A stretch of 64,000 bases of DNA from Lachnospiraceae bacterium UBA3641 (GTDB taxonomy: Bacteria; Bacillota; Clostridia; Lachnospirales; Lachnospiraceae). Where the stretch lies: the NCBI GenBank assembly GCA_002373875.1, contig DFKQ01000011.1:1-64000 (forward strand), written 5' to 3'. The translations under genes and the position numbers were made by a program. Position 1 is the first letter of the stretch; each line of letters opens with the position of its first letter. Below are positions 36,138 to 44,663 of this stretch, in pieces. Under the pieces are notes generated by a model. That model was not told where the DNA came from. It made no database searches and was given only the letters and a program-made list of their open reading frames with translations.

Positions 36138-38273
36138 ATGAGAAGAAGGTTGATCGCATTAATGCTTGCCGGAGCAATGCTTGTTTTATCGGGATGCTCC
36201 GCCAACGTGGCTATGGATAAAAACGGTAAGGTCACCATTGACGGAGTGCCGATCGAGGATGTGGCCGGGGAGCTTGGCATAAATCTGAGTGAAGAGGATG
36301 GAAGCACTGAGCTGAAGAAGGATCCGGCCCTTGGAGGAAGCCCCTGGATTGATTCCGATCTTAAGAGCAACATAAAGGAGGACATGGACTTATCCCCCGG
36401 GGATGACTTTCATCTCTATGTAAATCATGAGTGGCTGTTAAAGTCGGAGATCAGGACCGGAAAAACAAGCGAGAACACATTTACGGGGATTCAGGACAAA
36501 GTAAATGAGAAGGCGCTTGCTCTATTGGAGGACGATACCCTGGACAGCCATGATGCCCGGCTCGTACAGTCGCTCTACAAGGCGATACTTGACTGGGACG
36601 CAAGAGACAAGGCAGGGCTTGATCCGGTTATGGACACGGTCAGGGATATTGAGGGCATTGAATCCCTTAAGGACATGTCCGATCTTATATGCGATCCCGA
36701 CAGGAGCATGTTTGTCCCCACACTGACTGATTATGGCAACATGGTATCTTACGATGATTCGGACTCCTATATCTGCGCAGTGGCTAAGGACTCTCTTATG
36801 CTGGGTGATGCGGCGGAGTACGGGAGGCGCACGGAACTGGGCGAGAACGCCTATAAATCCAATCTTTATCTGGCCAAGGCCATGCTTACAAGGCTTGACT
36901 ACACCGAATCTAAGATCGATGAGATGTTTGATGATGTCATAAGCCTTGAGGGTAAGATAGCTGAAAAGTCATACACCAGCGCAGACAGAATGAGTCCCGA
37001 TTATGTTGATAAGATCAACAATGTATACAGCAGGGAAGAGCTTAAAGAGCTTGCCGGGGCTTATCCTCTTGCGGATTGTCTTGAGGGTCTCGGATACGGC
37101 GATGCCGACAGGTATCTTGTCATGGAGCCTGAGGCCATAAAGCGTATCGGTGAACTGTATACTGAGGATAATCTTGAGACACTTAAAAATTATATGCTTA
37201 TCAGATATATGATCAATGTCTCACCCAATCTTGACAGTGAAGCCTATGATGCTTATGTGAAGTCGGGGAATATCATGAACGGCTCGTCCGGAAGGGAAGA
37301 TGATAAGAAGGTTGCCTTCAACAGAGTAAGGAGAAGCCTTACAACCCCAATGGACAGGCTGTATCTTGAGAAATATGATGCAAGTATGATGAAAAAACAG
37401 ATCACCGGGATCTGTGAAGATGTAATAGAAATATATCGCGAAATGCTGGCCGAGGAGGACTGGCTCTCTAAGGAAACCGGGGAGAAGGCCATCGAGAAGC
37501 TTGATGCGATAACGATCAATGCGGTCTACCCTGACAAGTGGTTGGATTACAGCGGTATGGACCTTAAGGATAAGCCCTTGTTTGAAGCTTTAAGGATAAT
37601 AACGGAATTCAACAGGAAAGAGGATTGTTCTCATACAAACGGCAGGGTAGACAGGGATATATGGACTTTCGACATCCTTGAAGCCAATGCGTATTATAAT
37701 CCCCAGGATAATTCCATCAACATCATTCTCGGAGTACTCGATGAACCGGTATATTATGAGGGGATATCAAAAGAAGCTCTGCTCGGAGGCATCGGAGCAG
37801 CCATAGGGCATGAGATAAGTCATGCCTTTGATACAAAAGGGGCTCAGTATGATAAGGACGGGAATTATGTAAACTGGTGGAGAGAAGAGGATTATAAGGC
37901 CTTTAAGGAACGCGCGGATAAGCTGATCAAATACTATGACGGCATCACCGTGTGGACGGGTCAGAAGGCCATAGGGAGAAACATCCAGACGGAAGCCATA
38001 GCCGATATGGCCGGCATAAAGGCGCTCCTTAAGATAGCAGGAAAGACTGATGATTTCGATTATGATGAATTCTTCAGGTCATATGCTACCCTGTGGCGCA
38101 GGCTTAACACACGGGAAGCCGAGAATACACTACTTACCCAGGATCCCCATCCCCTTTCCTACTTAAGGACCAATGTGACCCTGCAGCAGTTCGATGAGTT
38201 CTATAAGACCTACGATATAGGGGAAGATGACAATATGTATCTTGCTCCCGAGGACAGGATATCCGTCTGGTAA
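36138..38273 (+). CDS. M13-family zinc metallopeptidase lipoprotein (PepO-like)
   Basis: 711 aa; ATG 36138 after AGGAGGTTTGGT. Lipobox LSGC puts Cys20 at the mature N-terminus, so it is anchored outside. The N-terminal M13 domain starts with DFHLYVNHEWL. The catalytic part has GHEISHAFDTKGAQYDKDGN near 557 (HExxH) and EAIADMAG near 617 (third zinc ligand). Family members are neprilysin-like endopeptidases that cut small peptides. Length matches the family. The neighbours do not suggest a specific substrate. Confidence 0.94.
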   Translation: MRRRLIALMLAGAMLVLSGCSANVAMDKNGKVTIDGVPIEDVAGELGINLSEEDGSTELKKDPALGGSPWIDSDLKSNIKEDMDLSPGDDFHLYVNHEWLLKSEIRTGKTSENTFTGIQDKVNEKALALLEDDTLDSHDARLVQSLYKAILDWDARDKAGLDPVMDTVRDIEGIESLKDMSDLICDPDRSMFVPTLTDYGNMVSYDDSDSYICAVAKDSLMLGDAAEYGRRTELGENAYKSNLYLAKAMLTRLDYTESKIDEMFDDVISLEGKIAEKSYTSADRMSPDYVDKINNVYSREELKELAGAYPLADCLEGLGYGDADRYLVMEPEAIKRIGELYTEDNLETLKNYMLIRYMINVSPNLDSEAYDAYVKSGNIMNGSSGREDDKKVAFNRVRRSLTTPMDRLYLEKYDASMMKKQITGICEDVIEIYREMLAEEDWLSKETGEKAIEKLDAITINAVYPDKWLDYSGMDLKDKPLFEALRIITEFNRKEDCSHTNGRVDRDIWTFDILEANAYYNPQDNSINIILGVLDEPVYYEGISKEALLGGIGAAIGHEISHAFDTKGAQYDKDGNYVNWWREEDYKAFKERADKLIKYYDGITVWTGQKAIGRNIQTEAIADMAGIKALLKIAGKTDDFDYDEFFRSYATLWRRLNTREAENTLLTQDPHPLSYLRTNVTLQQFDEFYKTYDIGEDDNMYLAPEDRISVW

Positions 38274-38405
38274 TGAAGTTGCTGTGGCGAAAAAAAATAT
38301 GTTGCTGTGAAGATAAAGGGATCGGAACCGGAGGAAAAGCGCAAGAAGATGATATAATGGTCATATGTGCCTAAGCCAACGGGCCCACAGATAAGGAGGA
38401 TGAGC

Positions 38406-39035
38406 TTGAACGAGAACATATTTAAGAGAAACGAACTGCTGGCTCAGAAGGTCATAAAGGGCCTTGAGTCAAGGAACATGACCGGCTACTACGCAGCCGA
38501 TAAGGAGGAAGCCCTTGAGAAGGCGCTTGAGCTCATACCCATGGGCAGCAGCGTTACCATGGGAGGCTCCATGAGCGCTAACGAGATCGGCCTTGTCAAT
38601 GCGGTCAGGAATGATGACTACAGGTTTATCGACAGGAATGCTGCACCCGACAGGCATGCGGCCGAGCTGGAAGCTTATGATGCCGACGTATATCTGGCCA
38701 GTGCCAATGCGATAACCGAGGACGGGATTCTTATAAACATTGACGGTAATGCCAACCGTGTATCCTGCATTGCCTATGGACCGAAGAAGGTCATCTTCAT
38801 CGTGGGCATGAACAAGGTATGCGATGATGTGGACGGGGCAATAAAGCGGGCAAGAAGCGTGGCCGCTCCCATAAATGCCCAGCGGTTTGGATTGTCAACC
38901 CCCTGCACTAATACCGGTTCCTGCATGAACTGCAAGTCACCCGACACCATATGCTGTCAGTTCCTTATCACGAGATTTTCCAAGCATCCGGGAAGGATAC
39001 ACGTTATACTCGTAAACGATAACCTGGGATTCTAA
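38406..39035 (+). CDS. LUD-domain protein (LutC/YkgG-like)
   Basis: 209 aa from TTG 38406, chosen because AAGGAGG lies at the right spacing; ATG 38400 is too close to that site and the frame start at 38367 lacks one. Seen: VTMGGSMSANEIGLV, YLASANAITEDGILINIDG (typical of LUD proteins), VIFIVGMNKVCDD and a Cys-rich tail CTNTGSCMNCKSPD that may bind metal. Related LutC proteins work in lactate utilisation, but no lutA or lutB lies nearby, so the role is open. A TATAAT near 38353 may be its -10 box. Confidence 0.85.
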   Translation: MNENIFKRNELLAQKVIKGLESRNMTGYYAADKEEALEKALELIPMGSSVTMGGSMSANEIGLVNAVRNDDYRFIDRNAAPDRHAAELEAYDADVYLASANAITEDGILINIDGNANRVSCIAYGPKKVIFIVGMNKVCDDVDGAIKRARSVAAPINAQRFGLSTPCTNTGSCMNCKSPDTICCQFLITRFSKHPGRIHVILVNDNLGF

Positions 39036-39096
39036 ATGAAACAGGGGACGGTTCCACGTTTCATTTTCAGAGTCACGGGGACAGGTTCCTTGACTC
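39036..39096. repeat. Two family-2 hairpins directly after a stop codon
   Basis: Copy 1 (39036-39064): stem ATGAAAC/GTTTCAT around AGGGGACGGTTCCAC, beginning on the base after the LUD stop. Copy 2 (39070-39096): stem GAGTCA/TGACTC around CGGGGACAGGTTCCT. The loop is shared and the stems are unrelated. Confidence 0.8.
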
Positions 39097-39169
39097 ACAT
39101 AAATCCTTGTCCCCGCCATCAAGCCCTAAAGGACTAGGTGTTGACTGGCTTTTGACCCTTTAATCATAT

Positions 39170-39312
39170 GTAACTATTCAGAACAGCACATAAATTTTAA
39201 AATATGAACCGTCAAGCTTGCTTGTAAGGGGCATATTTTATAAATTTATGTATTGGATGAATCCAAAGCAGCGAAAAATACGAAGTATTTTGAGCCTGTT
39301 CTGAATAGTTAC
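39170..39312. mobile_element. 143-bp MITE with 8-bp target duplication (family 3)
   Basis: Terminal inverted repeats GTAACTATTCAGAACAG (39170-39186) and CTGTTCTGAATAGTTAC (39296-39312) match perfectly over 17 bp. AATCATAT flanks the element on both sides (39162-39169 and 39313-39320), an 8-bp target-site duplication. A second inner inverted repeat (CATAAATTT...AAATTTATG) makes a nested hairpin. There is no coding capacity, so movement would need a transposase encoded elsewhere. It fills most of the 305-base gap before the aldo/keto reductase gene. Relics lie at 50190 and 59501. Confidence 0.88.
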
Positions 39313-39340
39313 AATCATATTATAAATACAGGAGAAAGAT

Positions 39341-40219
39341 ATGAACGAATACTATAATTTAAGCGATGGTTTTAAGATACCGAAGATCGGTTACGGAACC
39401 TATAATGAGGAATTTGAAAACAACAAGAAGGCAATACTGACCGCTATCGAGTGCGGTTACCGGTTTTTCGACACGGCTTCCCTGTACGAGACCGAGAGGT
39501 CTCTTGGAAGCGCGATAAGGGAGAGCGGGATCGCCAGGGAGGATGTCATCATCGAAACCAAGTTGTGGATCGATGAGATGGGTTATGATAATGCGAAGAA
39601 GGCCCTTGAAAAATCACTCAACCGTCTTCAGACCGACTATATCGACATCTATATGATCCACTGGCCCAGGCAGACCGGGGCGGAGGATGAGGACTGGAAG
39701 AAGCTGGATGTTGAGACCTGGCATTCGATGGAGGAGATGGTTGAATGCGGTAAGGTTAAGAGACTGGGCCTTAGCAACTTCCTGCCCCATCATCTTAAGA
39801 ATATCCTCGACAACTGTACAATACGGCCGGTGGTTGACCAGCTTGAGCTCCATCCGGGTTATTCCCAGGAAGCCGCGGCCGCTTACTGTAAGGAGAACGG
39901 TGTCCTTCCCATGGCATGGAGTCCCCTCGGCAGGGGCAGGGAGAATGCCACCATAGGCAATTCCATTCTCGTAAGGCTTGCGGAGAAATACGGAAGGAGC
40001 ATCCAGCAGATCAACTTGCGTTTCCTTCTGCAGAAGGGGATCCTGCCCATTCCGAAGGCGGCGTCAAGGGAACACATGATGGATAACCTCAATGTGTTTG
40101 ATTTTGAACTTAGCAGTGATGACATATCCATGCTGGCCTGCATGCCGCAGACGGCCTGGCTGGGTGAGCATCCTGATTTCGTGATCCCCGACCGGAAGAG
40201 CAATCCCGAAAATGTGTAG
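39341..40219 (+). CDS. Aldo/keto reductase
   Basis: 292 aa; ATG 39341 after AGGAGAAAGAT. NADPH-dependent carbonyl reductase of the AKR5-like group: GYRFFDTASLYETE (catalytic Asp and Tyr), IIETKLW (Lys), IYMIHWPRQ (His), LGLSNF, PIPKAASREHMMDN (NADPH phosphate binding). Cytosolic, with broad aldehyde or keto-sugar substrates in this family. It converges on an AraC regulator. Its TAG stop is inside the family-1 hairpin at 40217. Confidence 0.93.
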   Translation: MNEYYNLSDGFKIPKIGYGTYNEEFENNKKAILTAIECGYRFFDTASLYETERSLGSAIRESGIAREDVIIETKLWIDEMGYDNAKKALEKSLNRLQTDYIDIYMIHWPRQTGAEDEDWKKLDVETWHSMEEMVECGKVKRLGLSNFLPHHLKNILDNCTIRPVVDQLELHPGYSQEAAAAYCKENGVLPMAWSPLGRGRENATIGNSILVRLAEKYGRSIQQINLRFLLQKGILPIPKAASREHMMDNLNVFDFELSSDDISMLACMPQTAWLGEHPDFVIPDRKSNPENV

Positions 40220-40242
40220 GAAATGAATAAATTCGTTTCCTA
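40217..40242. repeat. Family-1 hairpin overlapping a stop codon
   Basis: Arms TAGGAAATGAAT (40217-40228) and ATTCGTTTCCTA (40231-40242), one G-T wobble. The first three bases are the stop codon of the aldo/keto reductase gene. It could act as a terminator between the two convergent genes. Confidence 0.75.
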
Positions 40243-40299
40243 TAAAATATGTTCATTGATATTTCGGATTATGATTCGAAGGAGCTTGACATCCCGGCA

Positions 40300-41205
40300 T
40301 TATTTGCCTGTCAGTCTCCTTCGATACTCACGGGGGGTGCAGTTTAGGTACTGCCTGAACATCTTGCCGAAATAGCTGTCGGATGCGAAACCGCATTCCT
40401 CTCCGATCACGGATATGGGTTTGGCTGTCATCTTAAGTTCATCCGCAGCCATCCTCACCCTGTACTGGTTAAGGTAATCCATCGGCGTAAGACCTATCTG
40501 CCGTTTGAAGCACCGGGAGCATTCCCGGGGACTTATACCTGCCGATGCCGAAATCTCGTCAAGATAGATCTTATCCCTGAAGTGTTCATGTACGTAGTTC
40601 ATCATCTGCTTCATCCGCCTGCTGTCCGTGGGATCGACTATCTTCGCGTTTTTTCTCATTTCCCCGGTTTCTTCAAGCAGGATCAGCCACAGCTCGGAAA
40701 GAGCCGAGCGTGCCCTCATCTCGTAGCCGAAGGTCTCATCCTTGAAATAACCGATAATATCCTCTATCAGCATCATCATTTCTAAACCGGCCCTGTCTCT
40801 TGGGCGGATCGGATATATGTCAAGCGACCTGCACATGGTAAGCGGGTTTACATACTTATCTTCGAAAACACTCCCGTATTCTCCGGTAAGGATGGATCTG
40901 TCAAAGAAAAAGGTATAGCATGCCTTACCGGCGGGATCATCCTCCCATCTTACGGTATGGAGCATGCTGCTGTTGAGAAATGCCGCTTCCCCAAGGTCAA
41001 GGGCAACCGTCTGATCCGGGGTCTGAATGATCATACCATCGCAAAGGGGGATCGTTATTTCGAAAAAATCATGCCAGTGCCATCTGGCGCTGCCCCCTGT
41101 CATTCTGGAGAAGTCCGTATATTTGATAACAAAGGGAAAATCCTTGCTGGCAGGTATATCTTCTCTGTTGTCCTCGTCGGTTGAAAAGTTGTAATCTACG
41201 ATCAT
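40300..41205 (-). CDS. AraC-family transcriptional regulator
   Basis: 301 aa. N-terminal cupin-like sensor (WHWHDFFEITIPL near residue 42, a cupin metal/sugar-binding pattern). C-terminal double helix-turn-helix with SASAGISPRECSRCFKRQIG and IGEECGFASDSYFGKMFRQY, then TPREYRRRL. The family usually activates carbohydrate or stress genes on binding a small molecule. AAGGAAAAATATAACAAT precedes ATG 41205. Likely targets are the convergent aldo/keto reductase gene or the divergent HPr-like gene; no operator was identified. Confidence 0.93.
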   Translation of the reverse strand: MIVDYNFSTDEDNREDIPASKDFPFVIKYTDFSRMTGGSARWHWHDFFEITIPLCDGMIIQTPDQTVALDLGEAAFLNSSMLHTVRWEDDPAGKACYTFFFDRSILTGEYGSVFEDKYVNPLTMCRSLDIYPIRPRDRAGLEMMMLIEDIIGYFKDETFGYEMRARSALSELWLILLEETGEMRKNAKIVDPTDSRRMKQMMNYVHEHFRDKIYLDEISASAGISPRECSRCFKRQIGLTPMDYLNQYRVRMAADELKMTAKPISVIGEECGFASDSYFGKMFRQYLNCTPREYRRRLTGK

Positions 41206-41389
41206 ATTGTTATATTTTTCCTTATAATCACCGTAAAATCCGGATCTAAAAGTGGCTGAATATTTATATTATCTGTCGCTTTATGTACTTACAAAACTAC
41301 CTGCATATGATTATAATATAATCAGAAAGTAAGAAATGCAAGTATTCAGACCAAATAATAATAAGTTCTCAGATGAAGGAGGGATTGAT

Positions 41390-41626
41390 ATGTTAAATTA
41401 TTCAGTAAAGCTTGATTCGGTAAAGGACCTTGTAGAACTCAGGAAAATAGCAGATAGGTTCAATATCAGTGGGAAGATCAACCAGAACGGATTCCACGGG
41501 GATTTAAGATCTGTTTTCACGAATCTTTTCTACCTTCCTCTTGACGAAGCAGTAGTGGAGATAGATGATTACCGTGACTCGCAGGTTAGCTACATATCAG
41601 AAGCCATGGGCAAGCTCTCGGCATGA
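41390..41626 (+). CDS. Small HPr-fold-like protein without the phospho-histidine
   Basis: 78 aa from ATG 41390, which follows AAGGAGGGATTGAT; the frame reaches upstream to 41336 but without a ribosome site. The pattern YSVKLDSVKDLVELRKIA...LPLDEAVVEIDD resembles short HPr-like proteins of Clostridia. The phosphorylatable His15 motif (GLHARPA) is missing, so it should not carry PTS phosphate. A clear terminator follows. Function unknown; assignment by overall pattern only. Confidence 0.6.
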   Translation: MLNYSVKLDSVKDLVELRKIADRFNISGKINQNGFHGDLRSVFTNLFYLPLDEAVVEIDDYRDSQVSYISEAMGKLSA

Positions 41627-41668
41627 TCACCGTTAACGGCAGACCGGAATATAAGCAGTTGATTTAAG

Positions 41669-41703
41669 GAGGCTGAGATAATCTCAGCCTCTGTTGTTTT
41701 TCC
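41669..41703 (+). terminator. Rho-independent terminator
   Basis: GAGGCTGAG (41669-41677) pairs with CTCAGCCTC (41683-41691) with a five-base loop, followed by TGTTGTTTTT. It ends the HPr-like transcript. Confidence 0.88.
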
Positions 41704-41833
41704 GGCATTTGACAGTCATCGGTTTTTTTCTGTATTCCGGTATGGTATACTCATTAAAGGGATCTTATGATCAAGGGCACATCAAAGAGGGGATACATAT
41801 ATTGGGTAATCAAGCATATAAAAGGAGCAGATC

Positions 41834-42940
41834 ATGAAAAAGAACGTGTATTATTTTATGACCGCCATGTTGTCGGCGGCAAGTATTTCCATGGCAGGCT
41901 GCAACGTAAATGTCAATGTAAATGACAATACGAAGCAGGAGGATGCGGCAGAGGAGCCCAAGTATTATGATGAAGGCGTTGACACGGTGTGTGAGATAAC
42001 CGGATATAAGGATCATGCCGGGGATAAGGAAGGATATTTCCTGTCTGAGGGTGATAAGGTTGCCGTAATATCACCGTCAGCTCTTCCGAGCCGCAAGCAG
42101 GTGGATGACACGATAAAGGGGCTTGAAGAATGGGGCTTCGTTCCGGTGGAGGGCCGGTACGCATACGCTGAAGTACGTACCATTGATGATATCATCTCCG
42201 ATCTTGAGTGGGCGCTTAAGGAACCGGATATCAAGGCAATATTCTGCGTCCGGGGAGGCTACGGCGCATCTGAGATCATGGACCTGACATCACTTGATAT
42301 GATACGGGAAGCGGATAAGCCTATCATAGGCTACAGCGATATAAGCGTCTATCATTCCGCATGGACCGTATCGGGGCTTGAATCGATACATGCCTGCATG
42401 AGCGGTACCTTCGGTGATTTTCCGAAGGATTGCAAGGATGCCCAGCTCCACATGATGATGGGAGAGATACCGTCATACAGATGCAGCACGGATACGCCCA
42501 TGATCCCGGGAGAAGCAAGGGGTACCCTTATCGGCGGGAACCTGTCCACCTTTACATCAGTTCTTAATACGGCATACGACTGTACGCAGACGGATGAACC
42601 CTACATCCTCTTTATCGAGGAGGTGGGAGAAAACATTCAGCATATCCACCGCTACCTGACGGTGTTAAAGCATATGGGTGTACTTGACCGTGCATCCGGT
42701 ATCATATTCGGCGAATGGACGGAGCTTCCGGCAGACGGCAGCGGCAACTTCGGCAGCGAAAGAGGAGGGAAGTTTGAGTCGGTTGCGGATATGATAACGA
42801 AGGAATTCCTTACGGATACGGATATACCGGTGGCCTTTGATTTTCCGGCAGGGCATGGGGATGTCAATTATCCGCTGCTTATGGGCGGGCAAATGCACTT
42901 AACTGTCTCGGAGGGCAGCTACACCATGGAGTGGGAGTAG
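41834..42940 (+). CDS. S66-family peptidase lipoprotein (LD-carboxypeptidase/MccF-like)
   Basis: 368 aa; ATG 41834 after AAAAGGAGCAGATC. Lipobox MAGC (Cys23). The peptidase core starts with GDKVAVISPSALPSRKQ; FCVRGGYGASEIMD and GYSDIS carry the nucleophile Ser near 168, then a Glu in the middle and FPAGHGDVNYPL with the His near 341. S66 enzymes trim the tetrapeptide stem of peptidoglycan or degrade microcin C-type toxins. A secreted lipoprotein form favours wall-peptide work. The 3' end overlaps the convergent FliB-like gene by 22 bases. Confidence 0.9.
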   Translation: MKKNVYYFMTAMLSAASISMAGCNVNVNVNDNTKQEDAAEEPKYYDEGVDTVCEITGYKDHAGDKEGYFLSEGDKVAVISPSALPSRKQVDDTIKGLEEWGFVPVEGRYAYAEVRTIDDIISDLEWALKEPDIKAIFCVRGGYGASEIMDLTSLDMIREADKPIIGYSDISVYHSAWTVSGLESIHACMSGTFGDFPKDCKDAQLHMMMGEIPSYRCSTDTPMIPGEARGTLIGGNLSTFTSVLNTAYDCTQTDEPYILFIEEVGENIQHIHRYLTVLKHMGVLDRASGIIFGEWTELPADGSGNFGSERGGKFESVADMITKEFLTDTDIPVAFDFPAGHGDVNYPLLMGGQMHLTVSEGSYTMEWE

Positions 42941-44037
42941 ACTTCAGAAAAAATAAGATACATTTTATCCTCAATGGTCTCATTGAAGAAGGCCTTGCGG
43001 TTATATAACGAAATAATCAGGGCAAGGTCATCGTCTGTAAGCCTTTGTTTCTTTTCGGAATAAGTCATTGCCAGCAGAAGGATCATGTTCGTATGAATTA
43101 TTCCCAGTGCCGTGATCCTGCGGAAGCTGTAGGTTTCATATGCGCTGAGAAAATATTGGTACAAGTAATAGGACATATATGAATTCAGGAGCGGGAGGAG
43201 TTTTTCGTTTGTATCAAGAAGGCTGCGGGCAGCCGCCGTAAATCCGGCAGGATCACTCAGGTATCGCCCGGTTAAGGAAAGTGCCTCGTTTAGAAGTTCA
43301 AGCAGCTTGGGACCTGATTTTTTTACCCCGAAATTATATATGGCGGTATCGACAAATTCACGAAGCACATGAACCTTCATGGGAAAGAGATGATACTCTC
43401 CGTTAATAGAGGCCATATGATCATGGAAGGGCGGAAGGTCCCTGTGATCGCCTCCTTTTGCATATGTATCCTGTAACCCGCACGAGTAAGAATATATTGC
43501 GGGAAGCCGGGCCCAGCATGAGCCGGAAGAACCGTCCTCACGAAACATCAAAAAGTCCCGGCGGATCTTAAGAAGCGCATCCAGATACTTCTTATCATCA
43601 TTGGTGGTACATGGCCTTGTTGCGGGCTCTTCATCCTCATCCTCGACAAGGCTTAAATCCCGGATGTTCTCAATGAACAGACGGGCGGCGGCAAAGCAAG
43701 ACAGGTCAAGATACCTTTCCTCGAAGTAACCGTAATTCCGATAAAACCTTGGGAAGCTCCGGCAGGCCCACGGGATAAAATCATGTCCCTTCTTAAGCTG
43801 CAGACAGCACAGGCCCTCACGGGTATGGAAGGTACATTCGCCGGAACCTGAGTTCATCCGCGTTCTTGTATAGGCACCCGTGGCGGCAAGAAGACGGATA
43901 CCAAGTAAACCCTTCTCACATTTAAAACGTTCAAGGTCGTCTTCGTCAAGAGGGATCAGCCAGCCCCTGCAGCAGGTCTGCGGACAATCCCCGCCCATAC
44001 ATTTAAAGTCATCAAACCATGAGATCTTGTGTATTTT
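42919..44037 (-). CDS. fliB: Flagellin lysine-N-methylase (FliB-like)
   Basis: 372 aa from ATG 44037; a GTG at 44073 in frame would add 12 residues but the ATG has GGGAG at reasonable spacing. The N-terminus is KIHKISWFDDFKCMGGDC then PQTCCRGWLIPL, and later CTFHTREGLCCLQLKKG and CRSFPRFYR: the Cys-rich cluster of FliB-type enzymes, probably binding iron-sulfur or zinc. FliB methylates surface lysines of flagellin. No flagellar gene is in the window, so the target is assumed from the family. Confidence 0.83.
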   Translation of the reverse strand, partial: KIHKISWFDDFKCMGGDCPQTCCRGWLIPLDEDDLERFKCEKGLLGIRLLAATGAYTRTRMNSGSGECTFHTREGLCCLQLKKGHDFIPWACRSFPRFYRNYGYFEERYLDLSCFAAARLFIENIRDLSLVEDEDEEPATRPCTTNDDKKYLDALLKIRRDFLMFREDGSSGSCWARLPAIYSYSCGLQDTYAKGGDHRDLPPFHDHMASINGEYHLFPMKVHVLREFVDTAIYNFGVKKSGPKLLELLNEALSLTGRYLSDPAGFTAAARSLLDTNEKLLPLLNSYMSYYLYQYFLSAYETYSFRRITALGIIHTNMILLLAMTYSEKKQRLTDDDLALIISLYNRKAFFNETIEDKMYLIFSEVYSHSMV

Positions 44038-44080
44038 CATAACATGGCAGCTCCCGGCAGAATAAGATTCCACATGCAGA

Positions 44081-44662
44081 TCACTTCTTCCCGATATTAA
44101 GTCTGTAGCCGACGATCGCTCCGACTACGCCGCCGATTATATGGGACATATTTGAGACATTATCCGTGATGGTTATTCCCTCGATTATCTGCTGTCCAAT
44201 ATAGAGGACGGCAACAAGGATAAAGGTAAGGGGGATCTCCCCGTCCTTAAAGCCTGTGAAGGATGCCAGTATTATGAAGGCAAAGACGATACCGCTGGCT
44301 CCGCACATGGCTACATTCGGGAAAAAGATATAGTTAATAAGAGATGTTACCAGGGCGGTTATAAGAATGATCCGGCCAAGCATCACGGGGCCGTACTTTT
44401 CCTCAAGCATGGGGCCGAGAAGGAGCAGATAAGAGGCGTTGCCCGCGAAGTGTTCCCAGCCGCTGTGGCCGAGTACATAGGTGAAAAACCTTAAGTATGT
44501 CAGCGGATTTTTAAGTGATGACCTGTAGGTCATGAATAGAAGATGAGTGATCCTGCCTCCCGAAAATATACCAAAGAGCGTGACCACAAAACAGGCTATG
44601 ACAAAGCCCAGCACTATGGGTGAATTGAATGTGATTATCGGAGTCTTTTTCTTGTAAGACAT
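44081..44662 (-). CDS. Rhomboid-family intramembrane serine protease
   Basis: 193 aa, six membrane segments. HSGWEHFAGNASYLLLLG, the nucleophile motif CGASGIVFAF (GxSG) and NMSHIIGGVVGA (catalytic His) show an active rhomboid. These proteases cut membrane proteins within the bilayer. ATG 44662 follows AAGGAGAACACCTGAT, which overlaps the end of the MATE gene, so the two are likely co-translated. Confidence 0.92.
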   Translation of the reverse strand: MSYKKKTPIITFNSPIVLGFVIACFVVTLFGIFSGGRITHLLFMTYRSSLKNPLTYLRFFTYVLGHSGWEHFAGNASYLLLLGPMLEEKYGPVMLGRIILITALVTSLINYIFFPNVAMCGASGIVFAFIILASFTGFKDGEIPLTFILVAVLYIGQQIIEGITITDNVSNMSHIIGGVVGAIVGYRLNIGKK

Positions 44663-44663
44663 A

